Part shown: one piece after another, positions 1 to 8,286 of the stretch
Layout: each line of letters begins with the position of its first letter
How positions within the stretch are numbered: the first letter of the stretch is position 1
NCBI GenBank assembly: GCA_016838895.1
Contig: JAEKNU010000040.1
Coordinates: forward strand, 1 to 39,050
Direction of reading: 5' to 3'
Length of the DNA stretch: 39,050 bases
Origin: Chloroflexota bacterium
Lineage (GTDB): Bacteria > Chloroflexota > Anaerolineae > Anaerolineales > Anaerolineaceae
Program-made: the position numbers and the translations under genes
Notes under the pieces: generated by a model
Seen by the model: only the letters and a program-made list of their open reading frames with translations
Told to the model about the DNA's origin: nothing
The model's database searches: none

Positions 1-73
1 ATTTTAACAGCCTATGATAAAAATTAATAGGCTTCAGTTCTTTTTCGTTTGCCCCGCTTTATTGAGATGATAC
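1..73. mobile_element. IS-like terminal fragment at left edge
   Basis: Positions 52-73 (CCCCG-Y-TTTATTGAGATGATAC, given in pieces) recur in inverted orientation at 38980-39001 with 21 of 22 bases identical; both copies point inward from the window edge. The sequence further out differs on the two sides, as expected for the left and right ends of one IS family. A 7-bp hairpin (AGCCTAT 9-15 with ATAGGCT 27-33), followed by a T-rich stretch, could be the terminator of a transposase gene lying outside the window. No transposase is visible, so the element type is inferred. Confidence 0.45.
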
Positions 74-136
74 ATAATTTTTCTGTTCAAATTAATGTTT
101 TTCTCTTTCAAAGTATTACTCACAGCTGTCTGCGAT

Positions 137-1174
137 CTAGAAAAAGACTTTCAACCATCCCAGTGCTTTCTGCTTCCAGGGCACACGATGTGTTACACCA
201 TCTCCAGCAGAGAAACGATCCTTATTTTCCTGATACCAACGATAATTCCTGATCATTGCTTCACTGGTGGAATATTTTGGGTTAAATGCCAATTCTTTTT
301 GTGCTTTCTCAATCGAGACAAATGAATCCTTTGAGGCAGTTTCATATATCCAGGGATACAATGGAGAGAGTTTCAACGCTTCCAAAATACGTAGCGCTAA
401 AATTACCGGGGCAGCAGGGAAGGGTACTATTTTCTTTCCGTATCCAGCCTCATTCAGTACAGCCTGATAATCCTCTTTCATGGTGGTGTACAACGCAGAT
501 CCAATATTAAAATTCTGATTGATTTTTTCTTCATTGAAGGTCATACAGGCAAAAATAGCCTGACAAAGATCTTCCACAGCCAATAACTGGTATCGATTTT
601 TCCCAGAACCAATCATAGGAAAACTACGGCCTTCACTTGCCCACTGATAAAAAATCGCAAAAACGCCTAATCGTTCCGGACCAACGAATGATTTCGGACG
701 TAAAATGGACACAACCATGCCCTTTTCTCTGAAATCCTCACAGATTTGTTCCGCCATGACCTTTGCTTCCCCATATGGGCCTACACCTTCAACTGCATCC
801 GTCTCAAATAACGGATGGTGATCCGGCACCCCATACACAGCCGTGGACGATATATGAATGACACGCTTCACGCCAAAGGCCTTTGCCTGTTCCAGCACAT
901 TGCGGGTTCCGTCAATATCCGTTGTATAAATATCCTGTGCAGAATATAAAGGCAATGCTGCTGCTGTATGTATGACAATATCAGCGCCTTGCATACTATT
1001 TTTTAATGCCTCTTTATCTCTAATATCCCCTTGCAGGAATTCAATCTTATCCCGTTCCGGATAAGTAAAATCCACCAGGTCAATACCGGAAATATCGTTA
1101 TAACCATGCTCAAGTAAATAACGAACCAAATTGATACTCAGAAATCCGCTGATGCCGGTAATATATACTTTCAT
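137..1174 (-). CDS. NAD-dependent epimerase/dehydratase (extended SDR)
   Basis: Predicted cytosolic sugar-nucleotide or sterol-type epimerase/dehydratase of the extended short-chain dehydrogenase family, 345 aa, a normal length. The N-terminal Rossmann fold has TGISGFLS (residues 6-13). This is a TGxxGFxG-type motif in which the last glycine is Ser. A DIRD acidic segment follows the second beta region. The catalytic residues appear as ISSTAVYG (Ser/Thr) and YGEAK (Tyr-x3-Lys), and a later ILRPKSFVGP segment is the usual NTP-sugar epimerase lining. The start is supported by a GGGAGACA Shine-Dalgarno just upstream. It is a single gene, transcribed away from the two-component genes and toward the IS-like edge. 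The substrate cannot be read from the sequence. Confidence 0.85.
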   Translation of the reverse strand: MKVYITGISGFLSINLVRYLLEHGYNDISGIDLVDFTYPERDKIEFLQGDIRDKEALKNSMQGADIVIHTAAALPLYSAQDIYTTDIDGTRNVLEQAKAFGVKRVIHISSTAVYGVPDHHPLFETDAVEGVGPYGEAKVMAEQICEDFREKGMVVSILRPKSFVGPERLGVFAIFYQWASEGRSFPMIGSGKNRYQLLAVEDLCQAIFACMTFNEEKINQNFNIGSALYTTMKEDYQAVLNEAGYGKKIVPFPAAPVILALRILEALKLSPLYPWIYETASKDSFVSIEKAQKELAFNPKYSTSEAMIRNYRWYQENKDRFSAGDGVTHRVPWKQKALGWLKVFF

Positions 1175-1653
1175 AAAATGTCTCCCTGTAGGAAATAAAT
1201 ATGGTTAAATTTACCATTATTTGCAAAAGAAAACAAAATATAAATCTTTTCATTCAATAATTTAATACTACCTCCAGTATACTTCATTCGAACTAATATA
1301 AATTCTTTCAGATTTTCCAGGTATATGAATAGTGTTCTCCTTCCAGAATATGTTTTTTCTGGATAATAATATGTTTGGTGAGTAGAAACATCCTGAACTG
1401 CCTTAGAATCAGTTCATAGACGGTTATACGACTCCATTGGTGTTGGTGCCATTGGTTTTTTTTTTAGACTGGAAAAGGAATATACATATCCAGAATTAAA
1501 TATCACATTGATATTCAAGCTATAATTAATTTGATCGTATTTTTCAGTAGACATAGATCAGCACAAGAGCAGATCCAAGGTCGGCCCAAGTCGACAGGCT
1601 TTGTGCGTGCCAAGCGTCGTATAAACACGAAACATGTCAAAGGAGATACAAAC
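1175..1653. other. AT-rich divergent intergenic region
   Basis: About 480 bases separate the epimerase start from the response-regulator start. The region is AT-rich. It contains a TATAAT box at 1521-1526 (plus strand) that could drive the two-component operon with a leader of about 120 nt, but no -35 at proper spacing is visible. A small CCAGAA/TTCTGG hairpin lies near 1344. The last 90 bases are more GC-rich and open in the regulator frame, but they do not look like a conserved N-terminus. No gene was recognised. Confidence 0.4.
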
Positions 1654-2331
1654 ATGACGATAACCATCGTGATCGTTGATGATCATCCTATCGTTCGTGC
1701 TGGTATGCGCACAATTCTCAATTCTGCCAGCGATATCGACATTCTGGGTGAAGGGGGAAGTGGCGAGGATGCCCTGCGTCTGGTTGAAGAACTTCATCCG
1801 GATGTATTGGCACTCGATGTTCGACTTCCTGACATGCATGGATTGGAGGTGACACGCAAACTGCGTGAAAAAAACAGTAACACTGCCGTGTTGATCCTGA
1901 CCGGATACGATGATTCCCAAACGGTTTTTGGTCTTCTGGAGACAGGTGCAGTTGGTTATGTGCTGAAAGATGAGGCACTGGAGACGCTAGTTAGTGCGGT
2001 GCGGGTTGCGGCGAGTGGCGAGACATGGCTCAGTCCAGCGATTGCAAAACGCGTGGTTCGCCGTGCAGTAGGCAGCGGGGGTTCGACCGTCAAGAATGAT
2101 ATCCACAAAGACCTCTCAATGTTATCAGCTCGCGAAATCGATGTGTTAAGGTTGCTGGCTCAAGGTTTGGATAATACCGCCATAGCCGATCAACTCTGTC
2201 TGGCCAAGCGGACTGTCCAGAATCATATCAGCAATATTTACAGTAAATTAGGAGTAAGCAGCCGTACCGAGGCTGTCCTATTTGCCATCCAGCATGGGTT
2301 GGGTGCGTCCACTTCTCAAACAAGAAATTAA
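1654..2331 (+). CDS. NarL/FixJ-family response regulator
   Basis: 225-aa DNA-binding response regulator. The receiver domain spans residues 1-120, with the acidic pair D9/D10, phosphoacceptor D55 (ALDVRLPD), T83 and K105 all present. The LuxR-type helix-turn-helix spans about 157-215 (LSAREIDVLRLLAQG, then AKRTVQNHISNIYSKLG). The start at 1654 is chosen because AAAGGAGATA lies 7-14 bases upstream and the receiver fold begins there; the frame stays open to 1531 but that extension does not resemble the family. The kinase gene starts 9 bases after the stop, so the two form an operon and probably a cognate pair. Likely targets are its own operon and the neighbouring surface-protein genes, which is an inference from position. 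Confidence 0.93.
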   Translation: MTITIVIVDDHPIVRAGMRTILNSASDIDILGEGGSGEDALRLVEELHPDVLALDVRLPDMHGLEVTRKLREKNSNTAVLILTGYDDSQTVFGLLETGAVGYVLKDEALETLVSAVRVAASGETWLSPAIAKRVVRRAVGSGGSTVKNDIHKDLSMLSAREIDVLRLLAQGLDNTAIADQLCLAKRTVQNHISNIYSKLGVSSRTEAVLFAIQHGLGASTSQTRN

Positions 2332-2340
2332 AAATCGGCA

Positions 2341-4536
2341 ATGAAAACTCGAGAACGTATTCTCTATGGCTTGTTTTTCATCTTAGCGCTGATGATACCA
2401 ATTATGTCGGTGTATGTGATCTATACTCAAATGCGTACCCCTGTTTTTGATGCAACCATTGATGTTGAAAGTGGAAAAATTCTGTCCGTCGATCAAGAAT
2501 CTTTTGCCTATACTTCCGAATTTCAGGCAGGCGACATCATCCTTTCCATTAATGATGAACCCTATCCTCAATGGCCGCTAAACGTTGGATATTACCTAGC
2601 CAGGATACAACGCGGATCACAAGTATTGATGCTGGAGATGCCGTTGGTATCCATGGCCAGCTTGAATCTGCTTTCTCTGCTAAATGGTTTACTTGTTGCA
2701 CTGTCATTTTGGGGCGTTAGTACGTTTTTATTGTGGCGACGTTACCAACAATATCCAGTACGTCTATTTTTCTTGATAACACAGAGCATTGGTATTGGCT
2801 TACTTTTTCTTCTGTCCTATCCTGATGCATCGAGCAGACCGGGCTGGATGGCCTTATTAATTAGCATTGGTTTTCATTCGTCTGCATCTTTTTTGGTGCA
2901 CTATTATCTAACATTTCCGGTAATTTTGGGTAACCCACGTCAACGTCGTTGGCTATTGACAATGGTTTATAGTTTAATGTTTGTTGCTTTGGCATGTCGT
3001 CTTTCTAACACTGCAATTGGTTTGCGAATTACCTATTTTTACAATACCATGGAGATTCTCACTTCCGTTGGCCTACTGATCTATGCATACCAGCGGCGGG
3101 CAAACTCCGATGACCGCCGTAAACTGCGCATTATCATTTTTGGCAGTATTGTGTCTTTTACACCAACATTTATTTTGTATCTGCTTCCAACCATCCTTGG
3201 TACAACTCGTGTATCAGATGGAATGATAGGACCATTTATCATTTTCACCCCGCTTTCTTATCTGGTTGCAATTGCCCGCTATAATCTGTTTGGTATTGAC
3301 CGATTTCTAAACCGAACACTGGTTTATTTTGTGTTTTGGCTGGGTATTTTAATCCTGTATCTTGGCCCATTCTTGTTGATTATCCGATTTGTTCAGGGCG
3401 ATTGGATGGCACAAATACTTGTTTCTGCTGCCTTAACCTTGCTGGTAGGTATGACTTTTGAACGTACCAAAAAGAGCCTTCAGCCAGTGATTGATCGCAT
3501 TTTCTACGGTGGCTGGTACGATTACCCCGGCGTGGTCGAAAAGGTAACCAGCACACTGGTAGGGTGTACCTCACGCAAGCAATTGTCAGATGTGCTTACC
3601 CGGCAAGTGCCGATCTTAATGCAATTACAAAGCGCAAATTTGCTTTTTGATCAGGATGCGCATCAGGTTCCAGATGGATCTGCTGCTCTATTTAGCCTAT
3701 CTTTTCAAGAAAAACCACGTGCAATCTGGGCATTGGCTCCACATCGTGACAAGGATGAGTTGAGTGATATTGATCGTCGAATTTTGGGAACACTGGCCAG
3801 TCAGGCCGAGATTGCGCTTGGAAATGTGTTATTAATCGAAACACTGCGTACACAACTGGATGAAATCCGCGCCAGCCGTGAAGCTTTGTCTCAGGCGCAG
3901 CATCGCCTCTTGCGTTCACGCGAGGATGAGCGTGCCCGTCTAGCGCGCGACCTGCATGATGGCCCCCTGCAAACCTTGATTGGACTAAACCTGCAATTGG
4001 GTTTATTGGCGCCGCAGATGGAAGCGTCCGCACAAGTGAATGAAATGCGATCAGAAGTGCATCATTTACTGGATGATCTTAGAGGGGTTTGCTCTGAATT
4101 GCGCCCACCCATGCTCGATACACTGGGTTTGGCTGCCGCCCTGCGTTCCCTGGCTGAGGATTGGTCGTCACAATCCGGTGTGGCAGTACAGCTCAATCTG
4201 CCCCGCTACACTGTCGAATTATCATCCCTTCCAGGCGATGTTGCTGTGAATCTGTACCGGGTCGCACAAGAAGCACTCGCCAATATTGCCAGGCATGCTC
4301 AGGCCAAAAAAGTTGATATCAAATTGGTAGAAATGAATGGTGATATAAAAATGACGATAGACGATGATGGCTGCGGATTTACTCTGCCAGATGAAATTGG
4401 TGTTCTCACTACACAAGGGCACTTTGGGCTGGTTGGACTGCGCGAGCGTGTGAACCTGATTGGGGGAAAACTTCACCTGGAATCATCCCCTGGCAGGGGC
4501 ACACATATCCATATCGAATGGCAACAACAAACCTAA
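2341..4536 (+). CDS. Multi-spanning sensor histidine kinase (HisKA_3/HATPase_c) with PDZ-like segment
   Basis: 731-aa membrane histidine kinase, the likely partner of the upstream regulator. A first membrane helix (about 8-30) is followed by a PDZ-like extracytoplasmic segment (about 38-98, with the FQAGDIILSINDEPY core). Some eight or nine further membrane helices follow, to about residue 375. A cytoplasmic GAF-like or linker region (about 385-500) leads to the HisKA_3 dimerisation domain with the H-box RDLHDGPLQ (phospho-His at about 539) and an HATPase_c domain with an N-box (EALANIARHA, near 645) and G-box (DDDGCGF, near 673; GLVGLRERV). The architecture resembles ComP-like kinases. No strong Shine-Dalgarno is seen in the 9-base gap, so translation may be coupled. 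The ligand is unknown. Confidence 0.9.
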   Translation: MKTRERILYGLFFILALMIPIMSVYVIYTQMRTPVFDATIDVESGKILSVDQESFAYTSEFQAGDIILSINDEPYPQWPLNVGYYLARIQRGSQVLMLEMPLVSMASLNLLSLLNGLLVALSFWGVSTFLLWRRYQQYPVRLFFLITQSIGIGLLFLLSYPDASSRPGWMALLISIGFHSSASFLVHYYLTFPVILGNPRQRRWLLTMVYSLMFVALACRLSNTAIGLRITYFYNTMEILTSVGLLIYAYQRRANSDDRRKLRIIIFGSIVSFTPTFILYLLPTILGTTRVSDGMIGPFIIFTPLSYLVAIARYNLFGIDRFLNRTLVYFVFWLGILILYLGPFLLIIRFVQGDWMAQILVSAALTLLVGMTFERTKKSLQPVIDRIFYGGWYDYPGVVEKVTSTLVGCTSRKQLSDVLTRQVPILMQLQSANLLFDQDAHQVPDGSAALFSLSFQEKPRAIWALAPHRDKDELSDIDRRILGTLASQAEIALGNVLLIETLRTQLDEIRASREALSQAQHRLLRSREDERARLARDLHDGPLQTLIGLNLQLGLLAPQMEASAQVNEMRSEVHHLLDDLRGVCSELRPPMLDTLGLAAALRSLAEDWSSQSGVAVQLNLPRYTVELSSLPGDVAVNLYRVAQEALANIARHAQAKKVDIKLVEMNGDIKMTIDDDGCGFTLPDEIGVLTTQGHFGLVGLRERVNLIGGKLHLESSPGRGTHIHIEWQQQT

Positions 4537-4544
4537 TTTCCAAA

Positions 4545-4584
4545 TCGGTACTAATTCGGTACTAAATCGGTACCAACCCAGTAC
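4545..4584. promoter_or_regulatory. Four 11-bp tandem iterons (operator-like)
   Basis: Four copies of a heptamer, TCGGTAC, TCGGTAC, TCGGTAC and CCAGTAC, begin at 4545, 4556, 4567 and 4578, exactly 11 bases apart. The first three are embedded in TCGGTACTAAT, TCGGTACTAAA and TCGGTACCAAC. Spacing of one helical turn is typical of cooperative binding sites for a transcription factor. They lie in the 133-bp gap between the kinase gene and the receiver/lipoprotein operon. The binding protein is unknown; the adjacent NarL-type regulator is one candidate. Confidence 0.6.
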
Positions 4585-4621
4585 CCTGCTACGTTGAACA
4601 GCCAAATACAATCATGCTATT

Positions 4622-4646
4622 CTGCTATTGATAGCAGATTTTTTTT
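4622..4646 (+). terminator. Intrinsic terminator or attenuator between kinase and receiver genes
   Basis: A perfect 6-bp stem (CTGCTA/TAGCAG) with a TTGA loop is followed by A and then eight T residues. This is a short but canonical intrinsic-terminator layout. It lies 86 bases after the kinase stop and 24 bases before the receiver gene start, just downstream of the four iterons. It could separate the two operons or act as an attenuator of read-through into the surface-protein genes. Confidence 0.6.
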
Positions 4647-4669
4647 ATTGGGTAAGGATGGCTTAATAT

Positions 4670-5035
4670 ATGACCCGCGTTTTGATTATTGATGACCAGC
4701 CCAATTTTCGCCGCCAATTGCGCCTATTACTCGAGCGTGCCGGGTTGGAAGTGATAGCCGATATCGATGACATCGCAAGTGCAGAAGCTCTTTTGGAGTC
4801 TTTGCAACCCGACCTTGCTGTTGTGGACGTTTTATTGGGAGACGCAAGCGGCATCGAAGGCACAGTGCGTCTGAAAAATCTTGCTCCAAAAATGCGTGTG
4901 ATTCTGGTAAGTGCCTATCATGATAATCACTTAAAAACATCTGCAAAGGCTGTTGGAGCAGAAGCCTTTATTCCCAAAGATGAGCTGGATCTGTCCATTG
5001 TCCTTAGTTGGGATAAAAAAAAGGAGAAAAAATGA
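4670..5035 (+). CDS. Single-domain response regulator receiver protein
   Basis: 121-aa CheY-like receiver with no output domain. The acidic pair D8/D9, phosphoacceptor D53 (VVDVLLGD), S81 and K103 (IPKDE) are all present, so it should be phosphorylatable. The sequence ends shortly after the last helix with a lysine-rich tail, so this is a complete stand-alone receiver rather than a full-length regulator cut short by a frameshift. A weak AAGGA lies 11 bases upstream of the ATG. Its stop overlaps the start of the first lipoprotein gene (ATGA), so the two are translationally coupled. It could act as a phosphate sink or as a protein-protein switch for the neighbouring kinase; this is inferred. 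Confidence 0.88.
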   Translation: MTRVLIIDDQPNFRRQLRLLLERAGLEVIADIDDIASAEALLESLQPDLAVVDVLLGDASGIEGTVRLKNLAPKMRVILVSAYHDNHLKTSAKAVGAEAFIPKDELDLSIVLSWDKKKEKK

Positions 5036-5895
5036 GAAAAGCAATTCAATCACTACGCCAGATACTGATTTGGAGTATCGTCGTGTTTTTAATTTCTTCC
5101 TGTACCACGCAGGAAAATGCAAAAGTCAAAGCCTGGATTGATACACCTCGTGATGGCGCATCCTACAATGTCAACGCACCGGTAAATATCATGTCCCATG
5201 TCTATGCAAAAGATGGCGCCTCCGAAGTGATGCTCTACATCAATGGCGAAGCCTATCGTAGAGAGGCAATCCCGGCTGATAGTGAAGAAATGACCTCGAT
5301 CACCCAGGAATGGGTTCCTGTTGCTCCTGGCGATATGCTGATTCAAGTGGTGGCGCTGGATAAAAATGGCGAAAAAAGCCTACCGGCGTCTGTATTGATC
5401 AATGTCAAAGATACCAATACAATCTCAGCCACACCCCTCATTACACTGACAGAACCCATTGCAACAACAGTTACGCCCATCATTACAATATCTCCAAGCA
5501 TAACAACCACCATAACCCCAACGCCAACCATGACACCAACAAGATACATATCGCCAACCCATACTGAAAAAGCACCTGATACGCAGTTTCCACCGGCTCC
5601 TGTTCAAACATCTCCTGGTAATGGAGTAACACTCAGTTGCAGGTCAACTCAAAAACTGGTATGGGAGCCTGTTTATGATGAAAGCGGCATTGAAGCCTAT
5701 TATGTAAAGATGGAATTATTAACAGGTACCGGCGAGTGGCAGGCTGCAGCTGGTTATGGTCCAACCACGGATACGCAGGTCAGTGCCAATGTACAATGCG
5801 GCATTATATATCGCTGGATGGTGACTGCCAAGGATGGTGCCGGCAATAGTGGTCATTGGTCGGAACTTCATACTTTTATTATTGCTCTTGAGTAA
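5032..5895 (+). CDS. Surface lipoprotein A1 (Ig-like, Thr/Pro linker, FN3-like)
   Basis: 287-aa predicted lipoprotein with no function I can name. The signal peptide ends in the lipobox ISSC (lipidated Cys24). An Ig-like beta domain follows (about 30-125; KAWIDTP start, INGEAYRR, ITQEWVP, NGEKSLPA), then a Thr/Ser/Pro linker (about 130-185, with TPTRYIS) typical of Anaerolineae surface proteins, then an FN3-like domain (about 187-287; SCRSTQKLVWEPV, CGIIYRWMV, AKDGAGNSGHWS) with two conserved cysteines. The start overlaps the receiver stop and has AAGGAG 6 bases upstream. It is the first of three paralogues (8287 and 11748), each followed by a B-type gene. It probably sits on the outer face of the cell membrane, perhaps binding a ligand or the partner B protein. 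Confidence 0.85.
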   Translation: MRKAIQSLRQILIWSIVVFLISSCTTQENAKVKAWIDTPRDGASYNVNAPVNIMSHVYAKDGASEVMLYINGEAYRREAIPADSEEMTSITQEWVPVAPGDMLIQVVALDKNGEKSLPASVLINVKDTNTISATPLITLTEPIATTVTPIITISPSITTTITPTPTMTPTRYISPTHTEKAPDTQFPPAPVQTSPGNGVTLSCRSTQKLVWEPVYDESGIEAYYVKMELLTGTGEWQAAAGYGPTTDTQVSANVQCGIIYRWMVTAKDGAGNSGHWSELHTFIIALE

Positions 5896-5915
5896 TTGGG
5901 AAAGGAGAAATTCAA

Positions 5916-8186
5916 ATGAACAATTATTCAGTAAATCAAAAAACCATTCGTGCCCAATCCACAAATGGTGGAAAAGGGATATCCAAATTACTCTGGATTT
6001 TGGGTTGCTCAGGTATAGCAGTGATAGCCGTCATCATACTACTTGTTGCAGGTGTTCTTTATTTCAATACTAGCAGACATTCAAATTCAATTGTTTTTAT
6101 CAGAGAACCATTAAATAGTGATTCCCTACGCATCGGAGAACCTGTTCCTGTACGTGCTGTTGCTAAAGGTGATATAACGCAGGTTGAAATCTGGGTAGAT
6201 GATCAATTAATCCAATTTGAAAACAATGATATTCCAGGTGGTGTATCCCCCTTCCCGATAATAACTACCTGGTACCCCACACATTCCGGTATGCACACCA
6301 TCAGCGCCCGTTCAACCGACAGCAGCGGAAAACAATCTGTGAACCAAGTTGTTGTTACTGTATTGGACAACCAGGATTCAGATGGCGATCTGATTCCTGA
6401 TCATCTGGATAATTGCCCTGAACAGGCCGGTACAGACGCTGGACTGGGATGTATGGATCAGGATTTTGACGGAATTCCCGATGAAGTGGATGCCTGTCCG
6501 GATACAGCAGGTATGCCGGAAGATGGCTGCCCAGCGCCTTCTGAGAATGACCGCGATGGCGACGGTGTTACTGATCCTGTCGATGTCTGTCCGGATGTTG
6601 CTGGTTCACCAGGCGCACACGGGTGTCTGGACCAGGATGGTGACGGGTATGCAGATACTGAAGATGAATGCCCCGGTGAACCCGGAACAACAGGAGCATG
6701 CCCTACCATCGATGATATGGATAGTGATGGCATCCCCGATGGAGAAGATGCCTGTCCAACTTCATGGGGAACAGCCAATTTCGCTGGATGTTCGGATAGT
6801 GATGCAGATGGGGTGATAGACCATGAGGACACCTGTCCAACGACATCTGGTAGTGCAGATAACAATGGTTGTCCCATCCCGCATGGTGTATTACCTCCCC
6901 CACCAGATCCTGAAGATATTGAAGTTGCAGGTGATGGATCAAATCCTTTACAGGATATGGGATTTGAATTGGCACCACCTCGTTATTTGGAGCTTATTAC
7001 GTTGGAACTATCTGCCCATGAATTGGAAATCAGAGGTGATTATCAGCGTGTCTGGTGTTACTTAGTAATAGATGGAAATGCCAGAGATCCAGATTACTTT
7101 GAACCAAGTGGTCAAAATTTCTGGAACATTGACGAAGTATTAGGTGGAGATAACAGCATTTCGATTCCACATGAAGAGACCGAACCAATACCAATTATTT
7201 TGGACTGCCTGGGAGAAGAAAATGGGGGGAGGGTAACACAACTGGTTTACCAAGAAATCAGTCATGGGGAAGCGGATTGGACCGGAAGAGAATTGTATTT
7301 TGCTACTGATGACCATAATTTCATTCTTAAATATCAGATATGCAGAGGCTCATGCGGTGATTCCCAATTTCAAGCACCACGTTTATCACCTATTATAGTA
7401 GGTAACTTTAGGCAGGGTCCCTATCGTTTGTATTGGCAATGGGATGGTAGATCTGCGAATATAGATGGTTTTCATGTTAACCATTATCGAGATGGTGAGC
7501 TCATTGCTGTTTACAATTATGGATCAACAATCAGAAGGATTGGCATAGACGATTATGTGTCGCCATGTGGACATACCGATGAATTCGAGGTCTATGCCTA
7601 TAAATTCATTGAAGGAACAATGTTGAGGTCCCCATCAAGCAATATAGAAGCCTGGGTTGCTGACCCTTGCCAATACAATGCAATTGTTACTTTCGACAGT
7701 TTGGACATCCATAATCCTCAACAAGATGAAGATGGCTTGTATCAAATGGGACCTATATCTGGATATCTCAGTGCAGGAGATGGTGAACACAATGAATGGT
7801 TGGATTTTGAAGCTCGATGGTTTTCCGCCCTAGATACACGCTCTGAAGGATTATGGCTGGGTGAGGGTATTCATTCATTTCAGGACATATTTGATTGGAT
7901 TCATCGGGAAATGGCAAGTTGTTTAGGAAGAGGCTGCCATAGCAATGATTACTTTGCGCCAGAGATTACGGCAACTCATCTGCAAATTGAAGAAAGGCAA
8001 AATATTTTTATCTTCGCACATATTTCGGAACATGACACAGGAATAACTAACCCTAATGAATATATATACTATGGAAGACACACCATCCATTTTGATGATT
8101 TGGCATTAAATTCACCCGTGCGTTTTGTTCTTGAAGGAGAAGTCGCAAATCTTATCGTGGTTGTTGAATTAATCGAAGCACAATAA
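5916..8186 (+). CDS. Membrane-anchored thrombospondin type-3 repeat protein B1
   Basis: 756 aa. A short basic cytoplasmic N-terminus (IRAQSTNGGKG) precedes one membrane helix (about 25-50), which suggests an uncleaved signal anchor with the bulk outside. An Ig-like domain (about 58-150) leads to six thrombospondin type-3-like Ca-binding repeats (152-320; each DxDxDGxxDxxDxCP-like), a Pro-rich hinge (PPPPDPED) and a C-terminal region of about 415 residues that I do not recognise. That region has conserved motifs shared with B2 and B3, notably IFDWIHREMASCLGRGC near 660. The Shine-Dalgarno is AAAGGAG within a block repeated before all three B genes, 20 bases after the A1 stop. Its role is unknown; calcium-stabilised adhesion or an extracellular stalk is plausible. 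Confidence 0.85.
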   Translation: MNNYSVNQKTIRAQSTNGGKGISKLLWILGCSGIAVIAVIILLVAGVLYFNTSRHSNSIVFIREPLNSDSLRIGEPVPVRAVAKGDITQVEIWVDDQLIQFENNDIPGGVSPFPIITTWYPTHSGMHTISARSTDSSGKQSVNQVVVTVLDNQDSDGDLIPDHLDNCPEQAGTDAGLGCMDQDFDGIPDEVDACPDTAGMPEDGCPAPSENDRDGDGVTDPVDVCPDVAGSPGAHGCLDQDGDGYADTEDECPGEPGTTGACPTIDDMDSDGIPDGEDACPTSWGTANFAGCSDSDADGVIDHEDTCPTTSGSADNNGCPIPHGVLPPPPDPEDIEVAGDGSNPLQDMGFELAPPRYLELITLELSAHELEIRGDYQRVWCYLVIDGNARDPDYFEPSGQNFWNIDEVLGGDNSISIPHEETEPIPIILDCLGEENGGRVTQLVYQEISHGEADWTGRELYFATDDHNFILKYQICRGSCGDSQFQAPRLSPIIVGNFRQGPYRLYWQWDGRSANIDGFHVNHYRDGELIAVYNYGSTIRRIGIDDYVSPCGHTDEFEVYAYKFIEGTMLRSPSSNIEAWVADPCQYNAIVTFDSLDIHNPQQDEDGLYQMGPISGYLSAGDGEHNEWLDFEARWFSALDTRSEGLWLGEGIHSFQDIFDWIHREMASCLGRGCHSNDYFAPEITATHLQIEERQNIFIFAHISEHDTGITNPNEYIYYGRHTIHFDDLALNSPVRFVLEGEVANLIVVVELIEAQ

Positions 8187-8286
8187 CTTTCTCCTTCGAA
8201 ATTACAGCACCTCATACGGCAAGTTCCAGTGAGATGCACCAATTAATAATTGCAGTAAAAGGATCTGCAAGACTATGGAGATAAAT

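Noticed and set aside
1430..1460. T10 run after CCATTGG repeats as a terminator
   Set aside because: The CCATTGG copies are direct, not inverted, so no stable stem precedes the T-run.
1531..1653. N-terminal extension of the NarL-type regulator
   Set aside because: The frame is open, but it would start at TTG, adds 41 residues unlike the family, and the strong AAAGGAGATA points to the ATG at 1654.
4670..5035. Receiver gene as a frameshifted full-length response regulator
   Set aside because: The receiver fold is complete, all phosphorylation residues are present, and the next gene overlaps its stop, leaving no HTH sequence to join.
5500..5560. Thr/Pro codon repeats as a CRISPR-like or minisatellite array
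   Set aside because: They are low-complexity coding repeats in the lipoprotein linker, with no regular spacers.
5946..6012. B proteins as lipoproteins (ILGC before the hydrophobic stretch)
   Set aside because: The conserved Cys lies at the start of the membrane helix instead of after it, so it does not fit a signal peptidase II site.
6458..6877. Ser/Pro-rich ORF on the minus strand across the B1 Ca-binding repeats
   Set aside because: It is the antisense shadow of a repetitive Asp/Gly/Pro-coding region; the same shadow appears opposite B3 (13079-13687). It has no ribosome-binding site and no independent protein features.
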